NCBI RefSeq assembly: GCF_001700325.1
Contig: NZ_MATO01000056.1
Span: 1 to 64,000, forward strand
Direction: 5' to 3'
Length of the DNA stretch: 64,000 bases
From: Caryophanon latum
GTDB lineage: Bacteria; Bacillota; Bacilli; Bacillales_A; Planococcaceae
Shown: positions 18,202 to 26,642 of the stretch, piece after piece
Numbering within the stretch: position 1 is the first letter of the stretch
How the letters are laid out: each line of letters starts with the position of its first letter
Made by a program: the position numbers and the translations under genes
The notes under the pieces: model-generated
The model's input: only the letters and a program-made list of their open reading frames with translations
The model's database searches: none
What the model was told of the DNA's origin: nothing

Positions 18202-19913
18202 TTATAACAATGTTTCACGTACGTACTGCTCGACTTCTGCAGACGTTGCAACGGTAATAATGTGGGGATATGCGCTTGTAGCTGCTGTTTCGATAGCTGT
18301 GCTAGCTGTGCGCGACGAGAAACGATTGACGTCGCACTCATTGAAAATTCGTCTAAGCCCATTGCGAGTAAAATCGGAATCGCGATCGGGTCGCCTGCCA
18401 TTTCCCCGCACATGCCTACCCAACAATCGTTTGCGTGCGCTGCGTCGATGATTGTTTTCACTAAGCGCAAAATTGCTGGATGGTACGGTTGGTATAAGTA
18501 CGCCACTTTTTCATTCATGCGGTCGGCGGCGAATGTGTACTGAATTAAATCATTCGTGCCAATTGATAAAAAGTCCGCTTCTTTCGCAAATAAATCGGCA
18601 ATGACCGCGGCTGATGGCACTTCAATCATTAAACCGATTTCGATGTAGTCCGCAACCGCAATACCTTCTGCAATTAACTGTGCTTTCACATCGAGTAAAC
18701 GCTGCTTCGCTTCACGGAACTCCTCTATCGTTGCAATCATCGGGAACATCACTTTTAAATTGCCGTATACGCTTGCACGCAATAGCGCACGAAGCTGTAC
18801 GTCAAATAAGTTCGGGTTGTCTAAGCAAATGCGAATCGCACGGTAGCCTAAAAACGGGTTTAGCTCATGCGGTAGCTGTAAATACGGAAGCTCTTTGTCG
18901 CCACCAATATCAAGCGTGCGCACGACAGTTGGCTTGTCGCCCATTTGCTGAAGCACCGCCTTATATGCTTCAAACTGCTCTTCTTCAGTCGGGTAGTCGG
19001 CACGATCCATATATAAAAACTCGGTGCGGAATAAGCCGATGCCATCACCGCCGTTGTCGAGCACTTTTTGCACGTCTTCAGGCTTGCCAATGTTGCCTGC
19101 AAGCTCCACTGCATAGCCGTCTTGATCGACACTTGGCAGCTGCTTGTATTTCACTAGCGCTTGCTGCTGCTCGATTAATTGTTGCTGAAGTTGCTCATAC
19201 TGTGCCATTTGCTCCTCAGTCGGATTTAGTATTACTTCACCTGAGTTGCCATCTAAAATAATCGTCTGCTTCGATGCGATTGCATTTGTTGCGCCGGTTA
19301 CGCCAACGACTGCTGGAATTTCAAGCGTGCGTGCTAAAATGGCCGAATGGGACGTGCGCCCGCCGATATTTGTAACGAAGCCGCGCACGTATTGCTTGTT
19401 GAGCTGTACGGTCATTGAAGGTGTTAAGTCGTCTGCAACGATGATCACTTCTTCGTTAATGGCGGCTAAGTTCGGCAGCTCGACTTGTAGCAGCTTCGCT
19501 AAAATGCGGCGAGATACATCGCGAATGTCAGCTGCGCGCTCTTGCATGTACGCATCGTCCATCGATTCAAACAGCTGGACGAACATATCACTTGCTTCAA
19601 CAAGTGCGTATTCTACGTTCATACCTGCTGCAATTTTTTGGTGAATTTCCATTTCGAGCGCAGGGTCTTGCAATACGAGTAAATGTGCTGAAAAAATAGC
19701 CGCTTCTTGCTCGCCAAGCTTTGCGAGCGTTTCAGTGTGAATGTGCTGTAGCTCTTCTTTCGCCTGTGCAATTGCTTGCTGTAAACGCGCTTTTTCCGCT
19801 TCGCCATCTTCAATCGCTTGCTTTTGAACAGTTAAATCTGGCTCTACTAATAAGTACGTTTTTGCAATGACAATCCCTTCCGATACGCCGATGCCTTGTA
19901 GCTTATTCATCAT
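18202..19913 (-). CDS. ptsI: PTS enzyme I, C-terminal frameshift
   Basis: Phosphoenolpyruvate-protein phosphotransferase, the first phosphate carrier of all PTS sugars; it phosphorylates HPr. The active-site His is in [12 protein letters not shown] near residue 190. The PEP-binding barrel follows, with [12 protein letters not shown], the arginine-rich [11 protein letters not shown] and the catalytic Cys in [12 protein letters not shown]. Up to [12 protein letters not shown] the frame is normal. A one-base slip near 18255 then puts the expected ending ([18 protein letters not shown], stop at 18202) in another frame. As written, the frame runs on past the terminator to 18078 (611 residues instead of about 570). 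It overlaps the ptsH stop by one base. Confidence 0.93.
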
Positions 19914-20182
19914 TACGCCTCGATCGCCACGTTTTCTTGCGTTAATACTTCTGTAATTTTCGCTAATGCCTGTTCTGCATCGTCGCCTTGTACACGAATT
20001 GTTACGACGTCACCTGTTTTTACGCCTAATGTCATAACCGACATAATTGATTTTAAGTTGACGGCGCGGTCGTTATGAACGATTTCCATAGTTGATGTGA
20101 ATGCACCGACTGCGTTAACTAAAATCGCGCTCGGACGTGCGTGTAATCCTTCTTGTGCTGTAATTTTAAATGTTTTTTCCAT
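19913..20182 (-). CDS. ptsH: Phosphocarrier protein HPr
   Basis: Small PTS phosphocarrier of 89 residues. The active-site His is in [10 protein letters not shown] (His14 counting Met1) and the regulatory HPr-kinase serine is in NLKSIMSVM (Ser45), so it can act in CcpA-dependent catabolite repression. The ATG at 20182 has a strong AAGGAGG upstream; an in-frame ATG 19 codons earlier lies inside the preceding gene and is rejected. It sits between the SIS gene and ptsI within the N-acetylglucosamine operon, although these general PTS genes are usually in a locus of their own. Confidence 0.97.
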   Translation of the reverse strand: MEKTFKITAQEGLHARPSAILVNAVGAFTSTMEIVHNDRAVNLKSIMSVMTLGVKTGDVVTIRVQGDDAEQALAKITEVLTQENVAIEA

Positions 20183-20202
20183 TGTAAAATCCTCCTTAGT
20201 AA

Positions 20203-20913
20203 TTAAAACTGTATACGGTTGCGATAATGTGCAAGCCAATGCTCATTGCTTGCTGAGTCGCTTTTTACGTTTGCACTCTCAAAAATGGGTAGTGCTTCGT
20301 TATGCTGCTGTAATTCATCAATGACCGCGACAAATAGCTCGTTTAATAAGCTGGCGGCAATCACGGTAGATACTGGTCCGAATTGTCCAGCGTCCGTTGT
20401 AATCGCACCATCGCCGACAGGAACTTTCGTGTCAATGACAACGTCGCTTACGTCCTCTAAACGTTGACCGCTCGGATGACGTGATGTTTGTTCTTTATAG
20501 TGAAGCGACTGTAGCGTAATGACCGGAATGCCTTGTTGCTGTGCACGCTTGGCAAATTCAATAGGTACGGCATTGCGCCCGCTCGTTGAAATGACGAACA
20601 GTACGTCATGTTGCTGTAAATTGACTTCAGCCCAGTATGCTTCAAAATGTGTTAACTGTTTTTCGTTTTGTGATGAGCTTAATGCGCCGCTATGTAACAT
20701 TAACGGCTCAATTGAAATTGGTTTGACACATGCTAAGCCACCTGCACGGTAAAAGCCTTCTTGCGCAATGAGCTGTGAATGTCCACAGCCAAATAGCTGT
20801 AAAATGCCGCCATTTCGAATTGCTTGTACTGCGATTGCAGCGGCGCGTTCAATAGCTGCTTGTTGGTCTTGCACGTCGATAAGTAATTGCTGAACAGCTT
20901 GTAAATACTTCAT
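20203..20913 (-). CDS. SIS-domain sugar-phosphate protein, 236 aa
   Basis: One SIS domain, the fold of sugar-phosphate isomerases and of MurNAc-6-phosphate etherase. Visible motifs are LFGCGHSQLIAQE near residue 40 and the phosphate-binding VISTSGRNAVP near 110. It resembles the UPF0309 group of Bacillota. Its ATG overlaps the nagR stop by four bases and ptsH follows 20 bases later, so it is translationally embedded in the nag operon where nagB is often found. Whether it processes glucosamine-6-phosphate or another amino-sugar phosphate cannot be told from sequence. Confidence 0.85.
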   Translation of the reverse strand: MKYLQAVQQLLIDVQDQQAAIERAAAIAVQAIRNGGILQLFGCGHSQLIAQEGFYRAGGLACVKPISIEPLMLHSGALSSSQNEKQLTHFEAYWAEVNLQQHDVLFVISTSGRNAVPIEFAKRAQQQGIPVITLQSLHYKEQTSRHPSGQRLEDVSDVVIDTKVPVGDGAITTDAGQFGPVSTVIAASLLNELFVAVIDELQQHNEALPIFESANVKSDSASNEHWLAHYRNRIQF

Positions 20914-21641
20914 AGTACCCTTCTTTCAATACGGTTATGAAATTTATAGCGATCTGCGCGATACGTTGAACGAACAAATTCGACAGGTCGCTGATCCAAC
21001 AAAAACGTTTTACGCTGCATAATGAGCACGACCGCGTTTTCAGCGAGCTGTAAATGCTTGCGGTCTTCATTTGATACGATGCCTGCTTCAATGTGCTGAT
21101 CTGCATAATGTAACCGTGTACCGTACTGCTGCTCAATAATTTTGTAAAGCGATTGCGTTAGCTGATGCGCCTGTAAATTCGGAAACAGCGCTGTCGGGAT
21201 ATACGTTCGCTCAAGCGCCATCGGAATGTTGTCCGCATGGCGAATGCGCGTAATGAAATAGACCGTTTCGTCGGCTGCTAGCTGTAGCTCTTTTGCGACT
21301 TCCGCTGGCGGTATCATCACTTCAAACGATAGCACTTCGCTCGTTGGCACTAAGCCGCGTGCGAGCATATCTTCTGTAAAGCTCGTCAATGAATTTAACG
21401 ATTGCTCCATCTTTTCAGTCGTTACAAATGTACCTTTACCCTTTTCACGATAAAGTTGACCGTTGCCGACTAAATTTGTAATCGCTTGGCGTACGGTCAT
21501 GCGACTTACTTGATACATTTCCGCAAACTCACGCTCTGACGGAATCATTTCGCCTTGCTTATATGTCCCGTCTGCAATTTGCTGTTTAATGTAGTCTTCA
21601 ATTTGCACATATATCGGAATGTGCGATGTTTTATCTAGCAT
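20910..21641 (-). CDS. nagR: GntR-family repressor of N-acetylglucosamine use (NagR/YvoA type)
   Basis: The N-terminal winged helix (PSEREFAEMYQVSRMTVRQA near 35-55) and C-terminal UTRA effector domain (about 85-235) define the HutC/NagR branch of GntR. In Bacillus subtilis this protein binds dre sites and is released by glucosamine-6-phosphate or GlcNAc-6-phosphate. The ATG at 21641 with a GGTGAGG-type ribosome binding site is preferred over GTG at 21653. It overlaps the nagA stop by 11 bases. A matching operator in the nagE leader supports the name and implies self-regulation. Confidence 0.92.
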   Translation of the reverse strand: MLDKTSHIPIYVQIEDYIKQQIADGTYKQGEMIPSEREFAEMYQVSRMTVRQAITNLVGNGQLYREKGKGTFVTTEKMEQSLNSLTSFTEDMLARGLVPTSEVLSFEVMIPPAEVAKELQLAADETVYFITRIRHADNIPMALERTYIPTALFPNLQAHQLTQSLYKIIEQQYGTRLHYADQHIEAGIVSNEDRKHLQLAENAVVLIMQRKTFLLDQRPVEFVRSTYRADRYKFHNRIERRVL

Positions 21642-22797
21642 GTGCCTCACCACCTTCTAGCTGCTCATACACGATTTTTCCTGCAATAATTGTCGCTTGT
21701 ACAGTGAGCTCCGCCGACATGAGCACGACGTCTGCATCTGCTTGCTCTGTGATGACGCCTTTATTCGGTAATTGTAGCTGCTCTGCTGCGTTAAACGACG
21801 TCATCGCCACGAGCTCACATACACTACAGCCAGTCGCCTGTTGCATATTGCGAATCGCTGCATCCATCGTCAACACACTGCCAGCTAAATTGCCTTGTGC
21901 TAAATGCGCACCTTTTTCCGTTACGTACACCGCTTGTCCACCTAAGTCGTATTCGCCGTACGGTAACCCTTTTGCACGCATCGCATCGGTAATTAAAATA
22001 AGCCCACTTGCCCCTTTCATGCGATATGCTAACTCAAGCGCTTGTGGATGACTATGAATGTAATCCGCAATAACTTCGACTTTTACGTTTGGAGACAATA
22101 GCACACCGCCGACAACGCCTGGGTCACGATGATGGAACGGGCGCATTTGATTGTATAAATGCGTCGCCTGCGTAATACCGGTAGCGATGGCATCTTGAAC
22201 TTCATGAAATGTTGCATCTGAATGTCCAATCGATGCGACGATGCCTTGCTCATGAAGCGTCTGCAGCAACTGCTTGCCACCGTCGACTTCTGGTGCGAGC
22301 GTTACTTGCATAATGCGATTGCCGCTTAGCTGCTGCCATTTTTGAAAAAGCGCTACGTTCGGCTGTGCTACGTATTCAAGCGGTTGTGCGCCAACACGTT
22401 TTTCTGAAATGAATGGTCCTTCTAAATGAATGCCAAGCAATTGTGCTTCGTTGTCTTGCGCTTCAAACTGTGCAACCGTTTGCAACGCCGCTTCGATCGC
22501 CGTCGTTTGCTGCGTCATCGTCGTCGCTAAAAAGCTCGTAACCCCTTCTTGCACTAACGAAGCCGCTAACGTATGCAAAGCTTGCTCTGTTGCGTCCATG
22601 ACGTCCGCATTTGCTGAACCGTGAATGTGCATATCAATAAATCCAGGCATTAAATAGTGACCGGTGCCGTCAATTTCAATCGCAGCACGCTTTTCAATGC
22701 TCGGCGCAATTTGCTGAATTTTTCCGTGTTCAATCCATACGTCGTGATGCTTGAGTAAATGGCTGGCGTTGACAATGTGAACATTCGTTATTTTCAT
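21631..22797 (-). CDS. nagA: N-acetylglucosamine-6-phosphate deacetylase
   Basis: Hydrolyses GlcNAc-6-phosphate to glucosamine-6-phosphate and acetate. It is an amidohydrolase-fold protein of 388 residues. The metal site begins with PGFIDMHIHG near 55, and LLGIHLEGPFIS near 125, SIGHSDAT near 210 and LITDAMRAKGLP near 265 follow family order. The ATG at 22797 has AAGGTG upstream; the open frame continues 34 codons further upstream through an inverted repeat and is not used. It is second in the operon, after nagE. Confidence 0.95.
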   Translation of the reverse strand: MKITNVHIVNASHLLKHHDVWIEHGKIQQIAPSIEKRAAIEIDGTGHYLMPGFIDMHIHGSANADVMDATEQALHTLAASLVQEGVTSFLATTMTQQTTAIEAALQTVAQFEAQDNEAQLLGIHLEGPFISEKRVGAQPLEYVAQPNVALFQKWQQLSGNRIMQVTLAPEVDGGKQLLQTLHEQGIVASIGHSDATFHEVQDAIATGITQATHLYNQMRPFHHRDPGVVGGVLLSPNVKVEVIADYIHSHPQALELAYRMKGASGLILITDAMRAKGLPYGEYDLGGQAVYVTEKGAHLAQGNLAGSVLTMDAAIRNMQQATGCSVCELVAMTSFNAAEQLQLPNKGVITEQADADVVLMSAELTVQATIIAGKIVYEQLEGGEAHAR

Positions 22798-22860
22798 TTG
22801 TGTCACCTTATCATCTCCAATTCCCCACCCAAAGTTTGAGCGGGGTAATGTTGTAGTTGT

Positions 22861-22900
22861 TGTGCACATGCGACTGCTTGAAGTAAGTCGCATGTGCACA
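22861..22900. other. Perfect 15-bp stem-loop between nagE and nagA
   Basis: TGTGCACATGCGACT (22861-22875) and AGTCGCATGTGCACA (22886-22900) are exact complements around a ten-base loop. It lies 14 bases past the nagE stop (minus strand) and about 65 before the nagA start. No T-run follows on the minus strand, so it is more likely an mRNA-processing or stability element than a full terminator. Confidence 0.75.
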
Positions 22901-22914
22901 ATTAATCGATTATT

Positions 22915-24816
22915 TTATTGTAATTCAATAATATTTGATGCACCAGCTTGTTGTTGACCTTGCTTTAATAACGTCACTTCTTTACCTTGCGCATTTGTGA
23001 AAATAACCGGTGTCACCGTTGATGGTGCGTTCGCTGCTACGTACGGTAAATCAAGTGTTAGTAACGTATCGCCGCGCTTTACTTTTTGCCCTTGCTCAAC
23101 GTGTACGATAAAGCCTTGACCGTTTAGTTTCACCGTATCTAAGCCGACGTGAATTAACACTTCTAAGCCGTCCGCTGTCACTAAACCGATCGCATGCTTC
23201 GTTGGGAATACCATCGCCACTTCCCCGTCAATTGGAGAGTTTACGATGCCTCGATCAATGTTAATACCAAAGCCTGGGCCCATCATACCTGTTGAGAATA
23301 CTTTGTCAGGTACTTCAGATAACGGCACGAGCTCACCGCTAATTGGCTGTACGAAATCTGATGAATTCGCTTCTACTTGTTCTGTCGCTTGTGCTACTGT
23401 CACGTTTGACGTTACAGCTGGATTGCCGTTTTGCACGCGCGCTTTCATTGCTTCTGCTAAAAACTCAACCGACGTACCGATGACAACTTGCGCATTCGTT
23501 TTACTTAACTTCATTACGCCACGCGCACCGTAATTTTTTAAACGCTTCTCATCAATGATTGCTGTGTCGCCTAACGTTAAACGTAAACGTGTCGTACAGT
23601 AATCAATTTGTTTAATATTTGCTACGCCACCTAGCGCTTCGATTGAATTGTATGCTTTCGCTTCTAACACTTCGTCGTCTGAACCTTCAATTGTTACGCT
23701 ATCGATGTCATCCTCATCATCTTCACGACCAGGCGTTTTTAAATCGAATTTCACAATTAAGAAGTAGAAAATGACGAAGTAAACGGCTGCAAACGCAAGA
23801 CCTAATGGAATAATAAGAAGCGGCTTTTGCGCAATCCCGAAGTTCAGCACGTAGTCAATTAAACCTGCCGAGAAGCCAAATCCGTGGTGAATGCCTAATG
23901 CGTTCGCAATTGCTAACGACGCACCTGTTAACAATGCGTGCACACCGTATAAAATTGGTGATAAGAACATAAATGTAAATTCAATTGGCTCTGTAACACC
24001 TGTTAAAAATGCTGTTAATGCGATTGATAAAAGCATACCAGCTACAAGCTTTTTCTTTTCCTTTTTCGCAGCTGCGTACATCGCTAAACATGCTGCTGGT
24101 AAACCGAACATCATGATCGGGAAGAACCCAGATAAAAATGGACCTGCTGTTGGGTCACCTTTTAAGAAACGGTTAATTTCCCCTTTTACAACCGAACCAT
24201 CTGCTGCTGTGAAGGAACCGAAGTCAAACCAAACAATCGTGTTAATAACGTGATGTAACCCTAAAGGAATTAATAGACGGTTTAAGAAGCCGTATAGCCC
24301 TACACCGTAGTTTCCGTTGTCAATTGCCCAGTTCCCTGCTGCGTCAATCCAGTTTTGCACGAACGGCCAAACGTAACCGAACGCCCAACCGACAAACATC
24401 ATGACAACTGCGGTAATAATTGGCACGAAACGTCTTCCACCGAAAAACGACAGCCATTCCGGGAACTTCACATTATAAAACCTGTTATAAAGTAGCCCGG
24501 CAATAACCCCCGCGATTACCCCGCCAAATACGTTCATTTTAATTGTTTCATCAATAGAGCCTAATACGGCCGTCAATACTAAATATGCAATCGCACCAGC
24601 TAATGCGGCACCACCTGAACCATCAAATGCAAAGCCCATCGCGATTCCGATTGCGAAAATTAGCGGTAAGTTACCTAAAATCGTATCCCCAGCCGTCGCC
24701 ATAACGCTCCAGCCAAGCATGTCATCTGCGCCTAAACGTACTAATAACGCCGCAGCTGGTAACGTCGCAATAGGAAACATTAACGACTTACCGATCTTTT
24801 GTAAAAAAGCTAACAT
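22915..24816 (-). CDS. nagE: PTS N-acetylglucosamine transporter, EIICBA
   Basis: Imports and phosphorylates N-acetylglucosamine to GlcNAc-6-phosphate, the substrate of nagA. The 633-residue protein has a ten-or-so-helix EIIC domain (1-370), an EIIB domain with the phosphorylated Cys in IDYCTTRLRL (about 406), a linker, and an EIIA domain with the active His in VLIHVGLDTVKL (about 558). The ATG at 24816 is chosen over one three codons earlier because AAAGGAAAGG then sits at proper spacing. The domain order resembles NagE/PtsG; the NagR operator and nagA neighbour favour GlcNAc over glucose. Confidence 0.93.
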   Translation of the reverse strand: MLAFLQKIGKSLMFPIATLPAAALLVRLGADDMLGWSVMATAGDTILGNLPLIFAIGIAMGFAFDGSGGAALAGAIAYLVLTAVLGSIDETIKMNVFGGVIAGVIAGLLYNRFYNVKFPEWLSFFGGRRFVPIITAVVMMFVGWAFGYVWPFVQNWIDAAGNWAIDNGNYGVGLYGFLNRLLIPLGLHHVINTIVWFDFGSFTAADGSVVKGEINRFLKGDPTAGPFLSGFFPIMMFGLPAACLAMYAAAKKEKKKLVAGMLLSIALTAFLTGVTEPIEFTFMFLSPILYGVHALLTGASLAIANALGIHHGFGFSAGLIDYVLNFGIAQKPLLIIPLGLAFAAVYFVIFYFLIVKFDLKTPGREDDEDDIDSVTIEGSDDEVLEAKAYNSIEALGGVANIKQIDYCTTRLRLTLGDTAIIDEKRLKNYGARGVMKLSKTNAQVVIGTSVEFLAEAMKARVQNGNPAVTSNVTVAQATEQVEANSSDFVQPISGELVPLSEVPDKVFSTGMMGPGFGINIDRGIVNSPIDGEVAMVFPTKHAIGLVTADGLEVLIHVGLDTVKLNGQGFIVHVEQGQKVKRGDTLLTLDLPYVAANAPSTVTPVIFTNAQGKEVTLLKQGQQQAGASNIIELQ

Positions 24817-24851
24817 ACAAATCATCCTTTCCTTTTATAAGTTGTATAGCT

Positions 24852-24871
24852 TGGTATAGTTGTCTATACCA
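24852..24871 (-). promoter_or_regulatory. NagR operator (dre) in the nagE leader
   Basis: TGGTATAGACAACTATACCA is an almost perfect inverted repeat of the known dre consensus (TGGTATAGACA). It lies about 35 bases before the nagE start. A TATAAT-like -10 box reads on the minus strand at 24922-24927, so the operator would sit downstream of the transcription start. An imperfect catabolite-response-like word (TGTAACGGTTTGTA, one base short of consensus) lies between them. The remaining spacer up to 25069 has no gene. Confidence 0.88.
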
Positions 24872-25069
24872 GTTGAAATAATACAAACCGTTACAGCAAA
24901 TATGTATTATTTCTTTTTCTCATTATACACATTTTCAACAAATTACAAACAAAAAAATTTTTTTCTGTCTGATGCATCGTAGCGCTTATTGCTTAAAGTA
25001 AATCAATTTCTCGGTCGCAGCTCCTTCGTTTACCACGCTATTACAAACCGCATTCATCGTAAAAACATC

Positions 25070-25105
25070 GATTCAGCTGTATAAAAGTGGCTAATGAACA
25101 CGTCT
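25070..25105. repeat. Repeat family fragment I (one end only)
   Basis: GATTCAGCTGTATAAAAGTG followed by GCTAATGAACACGTCT is the right end of the family with one terminal base changed. No left end is visible. Confidence 0.55.
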
Positions 25106-25141
25106 AAAATGCTATAATTTAGTTGGAAGGAGCGGATGCGT

Positions 25142-26059
25142 ATGAGCAACAAGCCAATTTATGTGGAAATTGACATCGATTGCTCGGTCGATGAGGCGTG
25201 GACGTATACACAGCAGCCACAGCTTCACGAGCAATGGGATTTGCGATTTTCGCGCATCACATATTGCGACAAAGCACATGAAGATGAGCCGCAGCGTTTT
25301 ACGTATACGACGAATGTGTTGCCTGGCATCTCGGTCAGCGGCTGGGGCGAAAGTAAAGGAACGCATGAAAAAAATGGTGTGAAAACGTCGTCGCTTCATT
25401 TTGGCACGAAGCAGCGCATCTCACCGATTCAAGAAGGAAAAGGCTATTGGCAATACGTTCCGAAGCAAAATGGCATGACATTTTTAACGCAATACGATTA
25501 CGATGTGCGCTACGGAGCGATTGGGCGAGCATTCGATGTGCTGTTTCGTCCGGTGATGGGTTGGGCGACGGCGCTTAGCTTTGATGTGCTTGCGCGTTGG
25601 CTGGAGCAAGGCGAACGACCGCGCACGCAATATCGCCGCTTTTTTAGCTATTATTTACTTATCGCGTTGTTTGTATTCGTCTGGCTGTACCAAGGGCTCG
25701 TGCCGAAAGTAATTGGTCAACACCCGCTTGAAATGGCAATGTTAACGGAGCTGTCGCCCATTTCTTCACAACATGCGGCAACTGCCATTGTCGTCGTCGG
25801 GCTGCTCGAAATTGTCGTCGCCTTGCTGTTTTGCGTTCGGAAGCTACATCGCGTGCTGCTTATTGCGCAAGTTGTATTATTTCCGCTATTAACAGTTAGT
25901 GCGATCGTAGCAGCTCCACATGTCGCAACCGATCCGTTTAACGTCGTCACATTTAACGTGTTGCTTTCGGGGCTGTCGATTGCCGCGCTCATGTTGCGTG
26001 TCGAGCTGCCGACTGCTAGTTCATGTAAACGAAAGCGAGGCGCATCACATGATTTATAA
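25142..26059 (+). CDS. SRPBCC-domain protein with DoxX-like membrane domain, 305 aa
   Basis: Residues 1-150 look like a START/SRPBCC lipid-pocket domain (VEIDIDCSVDEAWTYTQQP at the start). The C-terminal half has four hydrophobic helices in the manner of DoxX-like proteins. The ATG at 25142 has AAGGAG nine bases upstream; the ATG six bases earlier is too close to it. The stop overlaps the next gene by 11 bases, and that gene overlaps a YndJ-like gene, so the three form one operon. The function is not established; a membrane-associated lipid or small-molecule role is inference. Confidence 0.8.
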   Translation: MSNKPIYVEIDIDCSVDEAWTYTQQPQLHEQWDLRFSRITYCDKAHEDEPQRFTYTTNVLPGISVSGWGESKGTHEKNGVKTSSLHFGTKQRISPIQEGKGYWQYVPKQNGMTFLTQYDYDVRYGAIGRAFDVLFRPVMGWATALSFDVLARWLEQGERPRTQYRRFFSYYLLIALFVFVWLYQGLVPKVIGQHPLEMAMLTELSPISSQHAATAIVVVGLLEIVVALLFCVRKLHRVLLIAQVVLFPLLTVSAIVAAPHVATDPFNVVTFNVLLSGLSIAALMLRVELPTASSCKRKRGASHDL

Positions 26060-26642
26060 ACAACTGCTTGAAGAACAATTTCAACAGCTACATCCGAAGC
26101 TACAGGAGCGGTATGAGTTACCGATCGACACCGAATTTTTTGCGCGTGGCACGATGGAGCGTATGACGACGAATGAGCGGCTCCGTCCGATGTATATGTT
26201 GCTGACGACAAGCAAGTTTTTGTTTCCAGAAAGTGGCGTCAACATTCCATTTACAATTGCGAATCGCAGCTATAAAAATGAGCGAAACGACGATACGGTA
26301 TATTGGGAGCGCACATTTTATTTTCCGCACGTAACGCGGCAGTTTAATGCGACGATGACACTCGATGCAACACGAAACGTCATACAAGATAATTTAGGTG
26401 ATCCGTCGCTCTTTTATTCGGATTTACAGCTTCATGTTACGAACGGTGGGATGCTGCTCATTCGTTCGACTAATCAGCGCTGCCTCGGACTGCCATTGCC
26501 AAAAGCGCTCACTGGTCGCGTGACGGTGCTAGAAGGATACGATGACGCACGCGACGTATATACAATTGATGTGACGATTTATAACGATTTGTTTGGAAGG
26601 ATGATGACCTATGCTGGCACGTTTACACGAAGTACTCGTTAA
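26049..26642 (+). CDS. DUF4166-type protein, 197 aa
   Basis: A soluble beta-rich protein resembling the DUF4166 family, with FFARGTMERM near residue 30 and the polar-aromatic YWERTFYFPHVTRQF near 95. The ATG at 26049 sits inside the end of the SRPBCC/DoxX gene (11-base overlap), implying translational coupling; the frame is open further upstream but only in the shadow of that gene. The 3' end overlaps the membrane-protein gene downstream by 32 bases. Function unknown. Confidence 0.8.
   Translation: MIYKQLLEEQFQQLHPKLQERYELPIDTEFFARGTMERMTTNERLRPMYMLLTTSKFLFPESGVNIPFTIANRSYKNERNDDTVYWERTFYFPHVTRQFNATMTLDATRNVIQDNLGDPSLFYSDLQLHVTNGGMLLIRSTNQRCLGLPLPKALTGRVTVLEGYDDARDVYTIDVTIYNDLFGRMMTYAGTFTRSTR

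Noticed and set aside
18614-19261. Long plus-strand frame opposite ptsI
   Set aside because: It is a shadow of the highly conserved enzyme I reading frame with no start signal.
24883-24897. Catabolite-response (cre) site in the nagE leader
   Set aside because: TGTAACGGTTTGTA lacks one base relative to the consensus spacing, so I only mention it with the operator.
25920-26048. Longer start for the DUF4166-type gene
   Set aside because: This stretch is the overlapped coding end of the SRPBCC/DoxX gene; the coupled ATG at 26049 is the sensible start.
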